A stretch of 11,896 nucleotides of DNA from Phocaeicola plebeius (GTDB lineage: Bacteria > Bacteroidota > Bacteroidia > Bacteroidales > Bacteroidaceae), in the NCBI GenBank assembly GCA_004558305.1, contig SFDG01000066.1, forward strand, positions 1 through 11,896, given 5' to 3'. Positions 7,135 through 11,896 of the stretch are shown piece by piece. The notes beneath the pieces are model-generated. The model was not told the origin of the DNA. It saw nothing but the letters and a program-made list of their open reading frames with translations, and did no database searches. A program made the position numbers and the translations under genes. The first letter of the stretch is position 1, and each line of letters starts with the position of its first letter.

Positions 7135-7146
7135 TTTCGGCCGAAA
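7135..7146. promoter_or_regulatory. 12-bp perfect palindrome in the ansA promoter spacer (possible operator)
   Basis: TTTCGGCCGAAA is self-complementary across all 12 bases. It lies between the -7 box and the expected -33 position, where a bound dimeric repressor would block RNA polymerase. No regulator is known from this window, so the operator role is inferred from symmetry and position. Confidence 0.35.
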
Positions 7147-7181
7147 CCCACATCCGGCGCCCTAATTATTTTACGTTTTGT

Positions 7182-7258
7182 TAGTTCATTCCACACAAAG
7201 GCACAAAACACGAAGAATAATATTTCCCTTTGTGCATTTGTGTCTTTGTGTTGAACTA
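7182..7258. repeat. 77-bp interrupted inverted repeat (likely hairpin terminator or intergenic repeat)
   Basis: TAGTTCA (7182-7188) pairs with TGAACTA (7252-7258). ACACAAAG (7193-7200) pairs with CTTTGTGT (7244-7251), CACAAA (7202-7207) with TTTGTG (7237-7242), and CACGAAG (7209-7215) with CTTTGTG (7228-7234) with one G-T pair. The interruptions are a 4-base bulge (7189-7192), one G-T position (7201/7243) and a small internal loop; the apical loop is AT-rich (7216-7227). It lies 14 bp beyond the GH127 stop and before the ansA promoter, where a terminator for the glycosidase operon would be expected. No T-tract follows on the minus strand. The CACAAAG repeats within each arm suggest a dispersed intergenic element. 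Confidence 0.6.
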
Positions 7259-7272
7259 TCTATGCCTGACAT

Positions 7273-9192
7273 TTACTCTGTCAAGTCCCAATAAACCACA
7301 TACCGCTGGCGGTGGATATCGTACAGCGGACGCAGCACATCGCCCTGCGGGGTCGTGAAGCGCAGGGCCTGCCCCTCCCGTTTCACGGTCTGTTCAGGAT
7401 GCCGGACATCCAGGCGGAGCGAAGTCCGCAGCCCAGCAGGAACATGGTAGTCGTACGTATAATAGTCGTTGTACAGCCGGGGATTCGAGAAAGGAGCCGG
7501 CGCTTCCATCCCTTCTGTCCCCCGTTCGCCTGCCAGCACCACCGGCCCATACAGCAATGCCGCCTTCCGGGGATTGTCGGGAGTGGCTTCCACCGTCAGC
7601 TGCATCGGGAAGTCAGCCTCTATCCGGTCCCCTTCCTGCCAGGTACGGGTAATGGCCATGTACGAACCTTTCTTGCCTACAGCCACCCGCCGTCCGTTCA
7701 CCTTCACCACCGCACGGTCGCTCCACGAAGGATAGCGCAAACGGATGGTGGCCTGCACGGGTTGTGACGTATGCAGGGTCAGGCAGGTCCGTTCTTCGGC
7801 AGGGAAAGCCGTTTCCTGACGCACCGTCAGTCCTTTCTCCTTCCAGTTCACCACCGACGGGATGAACAGGTTGACGAAGAGGCTTTCCGTATCGTAGCCG
7901 TAAATCGCTTCTCCATACTTGGCATGGCTTTCGAAGCCACTGCCTACGCAACACCAGAACGACTGGTCGGGAGTGCTGTACACCTTATGGGCACCGCCCA
8001 GCAACGGCAGGAAATAGCAGACCATCCCCGACTCCGGATCCTGCTGTCCCAGGATATGGTTGTAGAGGGCCCGCTCGTAGTAATCCATCACCCGGGCATC
8101 CCCCGTCCAGGCAAACAGGTGACGGGACAACTTCAGCATATTGTAGGTGCAACAGGTCTCTCCCGTATAGCCGTTCACGAAATTCGAGAACCGGGCCGTG
8201 TCGAAGAAATGCTCCTTCTGGCTGCTGCATCCCGGGGCAAACGTGTGGTGCTCCACCATCGTATGCCAGAAGAAGTCCGTCAGCCGGCGGCTGTCCTCCT
8301 CCCGGGTCAGCTCATACCTCCGTGCCTCGGCGATGACCTTCGGGATAAAGGTGTTGGTGTGCTTCGTCCCCAGGTCGTCTCGCTGCTCTTTCAAGGGGTC
8401 AATGACATCATTGTGGTAGAAATATTCCGCCAGCCAGCGGTAGCGTTCCTCGCCGGTAATGGCATACAGGTTGTAGAACGATTCATTGATGCCGCCGAAC
8501 TCGTTCCGGATCATTTTCCGCCGCGTTTCTTCTGTCTGCGGATGCAGCAGGCCGTACGCCCAATCCCCCATCTTCGTCACGACCTCCAGTGCCAGCCGGT
8601 TGTCGGCATACAGGAACTGGTCAATCAGTCCAGAAAAGAGCTTGTGCAGGGTGTACCAGGGTGCCCATACACTTTTTCCCTGCAGGTTGCGGCGGATCAG
8701 TTCCTCCGGAAAAGCACTCAAATACCCGCCTCCCAATGCCTGCTGCACTTCCGAGAGTCCCTTGACCAGGCTGTCGCCTTTCAGCTTGAAGATTTCGCTG
8801 CCCGTAGCGGCATACATCAGTCCGTAGGCCGACAGCAGGTGGCCGGTCGTATGCCCCCTCAGTTCGCAGTCCAACGATTCCCATCCTCCCAGTTTCCTGA
8901 CCGTCATATAGCCGCCTTCGCGTCCGGCATACACTCCCGCATTCGTCCGGAAACTGTGCAACAGGCGGTTCACCTCGATAGAGGCCATCCAGGCGGAATC
9001 ACGTTCCAGATTCTCCCGGAAGCGGCTGGGGAGCAGACGCACGTCCTTTACGTCGAAACTTTTCACCTTCACCGGCACCACCGTCTCCAGCTTCAGCTTT
9101 CCTGCATGTTGTCCGGGATAAACAGACTGGGCCGTCAGGGAAACCACGCTTCCCAGCAATGCCCATCCAATAATAGTCACTTTTCTTCTCAT
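7273..9192 (-). CDS. Secreted GH127/GH146-type (DUF1680) beta-L-arabinofuranosidase
   Basis: The 639-residue protein has a signal peptide (basic MRRK, a hydrophobic core to about 19, likely cleavage after SLTA at 21) and no lipobox cysteine, so it is probably periplasmic. The mature part matches DUF1680: an (alpha/alpha)6-barrel at about 50-440 with RGHTTGHLLSAYG (112-124) and EFGGINESFYNLY (231-243), then beta-rich C-terminal domains. The zinc-thiolate active site of Bifidobacterium HypBA1 (Glu338, Cys340, nucleophile Cys417, Cys418) maps to GETCC (E345, C347) and FWCC (C414, C415); E327 in SSQKEHF may be the acid/base residue. These enzymes remove terminal beta-L-arabinofuranose from plant glycans. 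HypBA1 is 658 residues, so this copy is full length. GH127 versus GH146 is not resolvable by eye. It is the last gene of the glycosidase operon, 95 bp after the alpha/beta-hydrolase. A-rich sequence precedes the ATG and no TAnnTTTG box is visible in the gap. Confidence 0.88.
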   Translation of the reverse strand: MRRKVTIIGWALLGSVVSLTAQSVYPGQHAGKLKLETVVPVKVKSFDVKDVRLLPSRFRENLERDSAWMASIEVNRLLHSFRTNAGVYAGREGGYMTVRKLGGWESLDCELRGHTTGHLLSAYGLMYAATGSEIFKLKGDSLVKGLSEVQQALGGGYLSAFPEELIRRNLQGKSVWAPWYTLHKLFSGLIDQFLYADNRLALEVVTKMGDWAYGLLHPQTEETRRKMIRNEFGGINESFYNLYAITGEERYRWLAEYFYHNDVIDPLKEQRDDLGTKHTNTFIPKVIAEARRYELTREEDSRRLTDFFWHTMVEHHTFAPGCSSQKEHFFDTARFSNFVNGYTGETCCTYNMLKLSRHLFAWTGDARVMDYYERALYNHILGQQDPESGMVCYFLPLLGGAHKVYSTPDQSFWCCVGSGFESHAKYGEAIYGYDTESLFVNLFIPSVVNWKEKGLTVRQETAFPAEERTCLTLHTSQPVQATIRLRYPSWSDRAVVKVNGRRVAVGKKGSYMAITRTWQEGDRIEADFPMQLTVEATPDNPRKAALLYGPVVLAGERGTEGMEAPAPFSNPRLYNDYYTYDYHVPAGLRTSLRLDVRHPEQTVKREGQALRFTTPQGDVLRPLYDIHRQRYVVYWDLTE

Positions 9193-9287
9193 GGCAATTC
9201 GTTTTTTTATCCATATACGGCAGAACAGCGGTCTCTACCTAACGGAGAAGACATTTTATTGCATGACGATGTCCTGTACAGATCCCG

Positions 9288-10529
9288 TCAGTCACGAAAT
9301 TGAATCTGGATGGGCTGCACCACCCTTTTATGCGTCGCCGTACCCGGTCGGACGGCTGCTATCCACGCATTGTGGCTGCGCTTGGGATTGTCCGTACCAC
9401 AATCATAGGAGATGTACTGAAACTCCCTGCCCGATACTTTTCGTACGGGACCGCTGATATACACATACTCCCAGCCGGACTCCAACAAGAAAGTATCACC
9501 CACTTTCAGATGGCTGAAGTCCATATGCCGAATCTTCGTGTTCGTCCCTTGTTTGTCGTCCGTTTCTGCATAACGGGCTGCGGTCAGACGGGCCATCTCC
9601 TCGTCGAAATACCAGAAAGCCTCGTGCGGGTCGCCGGTATAGGCAGCCCACGGGGCAGGCGACACGGAAGGGAAGGCAGTAATGTTGGCTCCTTCGGTCT
9701 CGCCACCCTGCGGAATGCCGTAGCGCCAGCCATCTGCCGGATGGAGCCGTTTCAGCGTTCCATCGGCGTTCAAACGCCGTTCTACCGCCTTTCGAATAAA
9801 GAGAGCCATATAGTCGATGGTGGCATCGCAAAGATCGAAGTGCCCGCTGCCGGCATCACAAAGGAAAGAGATGCAAGCACCAGGGTACATCAGTTGGAAA
9901 GCCAGTGCCGGTCGCACACGCGCCTGCCACCACTCGTACTCCCCTTCTACCATCAGTCCGGGGATGCCATCGATGTTGCGTGTGCGCCCCCACTCCACAT
10001 TGGCCGTCCCATATCCACAGAGGTTGGTTCGGGGCGCATCGCCGTGGAAGGAAAGAATGCATAGCGTGCGGTCGTTGTTCCACGCCGCGAAGTTCCAGGG
10101 GAAGGTGGCTTGGGCGGAATGGCCGAAGGGCACGATGGGCACCGTGGCCAGCTCAGGGTGTCCGCTCTGTCCCGCCAGTCCCACCATCATCTCCTCGAAG
10201 GTCTGCTGGCAGCCCGTCTGCGGCGACCAGTTCTGCGAGAACCAGGGAGCCACCCAAATGAGTGCCCCACCCAGTTCTTTCATCTGCTGCCTGAACCGAT
10301 CGCTGCGCAGCAATGCCTCCTCCGTCATGTTCTGCTGTGCCAATACGGCAAAGCGTACACGCTCCGTACCGTCCGCTATCCAGCAATAGGCATTCGGGGC
10401 CTTACCCGTCTCGTCGCTCACATAACCCGTCAGGGCCACCGAGCAGCTCCAGTCTCCAAACTTGCCCAAGGCCTGGGCCTGCCAGCAGGCTGCCCAGAGG
10501 GCCAACACATAAAGTATAATCCGTTTCAT
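9288..10529 (-). CDS. Secreted serine alpha/beta-hydrolase, candidate glycan esterase
   Basis: The 413-residue protein begins with a clear signal peptide (MKRIILYVLALWAACWQAQA, likely cleavage after residue 20) and is probably periplasmic. FGHSAQATFPW (135-145) is a nucleophile-elbow motif with S138 as the expected nucleophile; GSGHFDLCD (227-235) supplies a likely catalytic His at 230, with D225 or an earlier acidic residue completing a triad. The mature protein has nine cysteines, high for this cell compartment. Residues after about 335 look like a separate beta-rich appendage (VGDTFLLESGWEYVYISG). It lies 18 bp downstream of the GH28-like gene and 95 bp before the GH127 gene. An alpha/beta-hydrolase pectin methylesterase (B. 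thetaiotaomicron BT1017, family CE19) acts in a rhamnogalacturonan-II locus, so a de-esterifying role on pectic glycan is a reasonable guess. I do not recognise the exact family, and the substrate is unproven. Confidence 0.75.
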   Translation of the reverse strand: MKRIILYVLALWAACWQAQALGKFGDWSCSVALTGYVSDETGKAPNAYCWIADGTERVRFAVLAQQNMTEEALLRSDRFRQQMKELGGALIWVAPWFSQNWSPQTGCQQTFEEMMVGLAGQSGHPELATVPIVPFGHSAQATFPWNFAAWNNDRTLCILSFHGDAPRTNLCGYGTANVEWGRTRNIDGIPGLMVEGEYEWWQARVRPALAFQLMYPGACISFLCDAGSGHFDLCDATIDYMALFIRKAVERRLNADGTLKRLHPADGWRYGIPQGGETEGANITAFPSVSPAPWAAYTGDPHEAFWYFDEEMARLTAARYAETDDKQGTNTKIRHMDFSHLKVGDTFLLESGWEYVYISGPVRKVSGREFQYISYDCGTDNPKRSHNAWIAAVRPGTATHKRVVQPIQIQFRD

Positions 10530-10547
10530 ATCGCTTATCTATTTCAT

Positions 10548-11896
10548 TCATTTAATCGTTACATTCTCCACATATTCGTTGGTTTGCCATCCGCTCAAGT
10601 CCGTCATCCGCTTGCCGTTGACTACCACGTTGTCGAAGGTCACGTTCCTCACCGTCCGGTCCCGATCCAGCCCCTGCATCCAAGAGGGGTTCTCACCCAT
10701 TCCCTGATAGACGATGTTACGGAATGTCACTCCGTCAATCAGTTGCCCGGGCTGCTTGTCGTACTTTTTGTTGAAACGGACATTCAGGTGAAACAGTCTT
10801 CCCTCCTGGATGCTTTCCACACGGACATCTTCAAACAGGACATTCTTCACATAGTTCTTGTCACCGGCATCGATGGCCATACAGCCCTGATAAGGCGGGT
10901 CGTCTTCATCATGCTCCAGAATGTCAATGTGCCTGAAGGTCAAGTTCCGGATGGTCTCTCCCGTCGGAGAATCCGGGTCGCCATGTCCGCCGATATTAAT
11001 GGGATGGGCCACGTCTGCCCATAGCACCGCATCTTGCACAGTGATATTCTCCGAGCCTCCCCACCAGTTCCAGCGATGGTTGTACAGGGCGATACAGTCG
11101 TCGCTGTTTCTCATAAAGATATGCTCTATCGTCACATCACGACAACACATCATGTCGATTCCGTCGCTCCATCCTTTGCAGCTGAATGACTTCAGGTTCC
11201 TGACGGTCACACTTTCTGCTCCTCCGCCGAACAGGGTGTAATGATCGGGATTGACCACCGTAATGCCATCTACCAGCACCTTCTTCGAGTCCGTGATTTC
11301 AATACCACGGATGGGATGATCCAATATGCCCCTTCCCAAGATACGCACATCCTCTGCTTTGTCAACCAGCAGCTTGGCCTTGAGCACGGCTCCGGGAGCC
11401 AGATAGACGGTGGTATGACTCGGCACCCGTATCTGGTTGTTGGGCAGGTCCTTGGGACGGTGCACCCCGGGTCCGAAGTACATCACTCCTTCCCGCGATT
11501 CCGAATAGGTCTCCGTTTCCAACGGATTGGCGAAAAGATGAAGATTGTGCAGGCGGTCGCCATTGAACTCCACCGACAGATAGCGTGGGGTGTCCATCCG
11601 GAAAGTAATCACATTGCCGTGCTGCTCATAGCGAATCTCTTCCCGGGTGGGACGGATAGCCACATCACGGACAGTACCGTTGTTCTTCTTCACCATCACC
11701 TCCACCGGACATCCCATGTCAAACTGTACCATCGTGGCATCCTGTACGTTGTCCATATCGACCTGCACATTGTATTCAAACAAATCTTGCCACTCGCCAT
11801 CCAGTGTGCGGACGCGCACCGTATAGTCATCATTGTGGGCCATCCCCGCATTCAAGCCTTGGGGATAGGTCACCAGCTGTGCCTGTGCGGCTACTG
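10548..11896 (-). CDS. Secreted GH28-like right-handed beta-helix glycosidase (5' end outside window)
   Basis: About 448 codons are visible. The frame is open to the window edge and reads VAAQAQLVTYPQ, the tail of a signal peptide with likely cleavage after AQA, so the start is beyond 11896; the in-frame GTG at 11873 follows the cleavage region and is not the start. A beta-sandwich-like N-terminal region precedes a right-handed beta-helix with repeated short strands (ENITVQDAVLW, RNLTFRHIDI, KNVLFEDVRV). GH28-type catalytic elements are visible: WSDGID (Asp codon 11163-11165), NSDDC (Asp codons 11100-11102 and 11097-11099) and GGHGD (His codon 10983-10985). Asp spacing of 21 and 22 residues equals that of Aspergillus endopolygalacturonase II. 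The usual RIK motif is absent, the matching strand reading CMAIDAGD. GH28 enzymes hydrolyse pectic backbones; related GH49 or an unassigned beta-helix family are alternatives. It is the most upstream visible gene of the operon with the alpha/beta-hydrolase and GH127. Confidence 0.75.
   Translation of the reverse strand, partial: VAAQAQLVTYPQGLNAGMAHNDDYTVRVRTLDGEWQDLFEYNVQVDMDNVQDATMVQFDMGCPVEVMVKKNNGTVRDVAIRPTREEIRYEQHGNVITFRMDTPRYLSVEFNGDRLHNLHLFANPLETETYSESREGVMYFGPGVHRPKDLPNNQIRVPSHTTVYLAPGAVLKAKLLVDKAEDVRILGRGILDHPIRGIEITDSKKVLVDGITVVNPDHYTLFGGGAESVTVRNLKSFSCKGWSDGIDMMCCRDVTIEHIFMRNSDDCIALYNHRWNWWGGSENITVQDAVLWADVAHPINIGGHGDPDSPTGETIRNLTFRHIDILEHDEDDPPYQGCMAIDAGDKNYVKNVLFEDVRVESIQEGRLFHLNVRFNKKYDKQPGQLIDGVTFRNIVYQGMGENPSWMQGLDRDRTVRNVTFDNVVVNGKRMTDLSGWQTNEYVENVTIK

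Noticed and set aside
9193..9287. Possible separate promoter for GH127 in the 95-bp gap
   Set aside because: No TAnnTTTG box or clear -33 element on the minus strand; only A-rich leader sequence before the ATG, so read-through from the upstream gene is the simpler reading.
7771..9303. 510-codon open frame on the plus strand opposite GH127
   Set aside because: Antisense shadow of a gene with signal peptide and active-site motifs; the translation is low in recognisable structure and rich in His, Gln and Arg.
10110..11024. 304-codon plus-strand frame across the hydrolase/GH28-like junction
   Set aside because: It is antisense to two genes with signal-peptide and catalytic motifs, and shows no domain of its own.

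Overview
The window looks like the chromosome of a gut-type Bacteroidota, order Bacteroidales. The evidence is Bacteroides-style promoter boxes (TAnnTTTG), a polysaccharide-degradation gene set with signal peptides ending in A-Q-A, and Bacteroidales-like proteins throughout. The few coding lines counted by hand run near 58-60% G+C, above typical Bacteroides, so a higher-GC member of the order is likely. The genus cannot be fixed from this sequence.

Layout, left to right. Position 1-81 holds the first 27 codons of mscL (minus strand, cut by the window edge). It is divergent from a plus-strand pair, tex (258-2396) and nudC (2422-3210), which are 25 bp apart and probably co-transcribed. Next come three minus-strand genes forming a tight operon in transcription order: ansA (type I L-asparaginase, starts 7092), an EamA/DMT-family permease, and a UPF1/IGHMBP2-like superfamily 1 helicase (ends 3217). 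nudC and the helicase converge with 6 bp between stop codons, and a perfect 8-bp inverted repeat spans both stops. The ansA promoter region carries a TAnnTTTG box and a 12-bp palindrome just upstream of it.

From 7182 rightward the content becomes accessory carbohydrate metabolism. A 77-bp interrupted inverted repeat (7182-7258) separates the ansA promoter from the end of a second minus-strand operon. In transcription order that operon is: a GH28-like right-handed beta-helix glycosidase (start lies beyond the window), a secreted serine alpha/beta-hydrolase with a GHSAQ nucleophile motif, and a secreted GH127/DUF1680-type beta-L-arabinofuranosidase. Together they suggest the 3' end of a polysaccharide utilisation locus for a pectic or arabinose-containing glycan: a polymer- or side-chain-cutting beta-helix enzyme, a possible de-esterifying enzyme, and an exo-acting arabinofuranosidase, all predicted to act outside the cytoplasm. 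No SusC/SusD pair or regulator is visible.

The most interesting items are the beta-helix enzyme, which keeps the three GH28 catalytic aspartates at canonical spacing but lacks the RIK substrate-carboxylate motif, and its unassigned alpha/beta-hydrolase partner. I see no phage, CRISPR, IS element, tRNA or rRNA, and no clear evidence of a wholly new system. No stretch over 300 bp lacks a gene.
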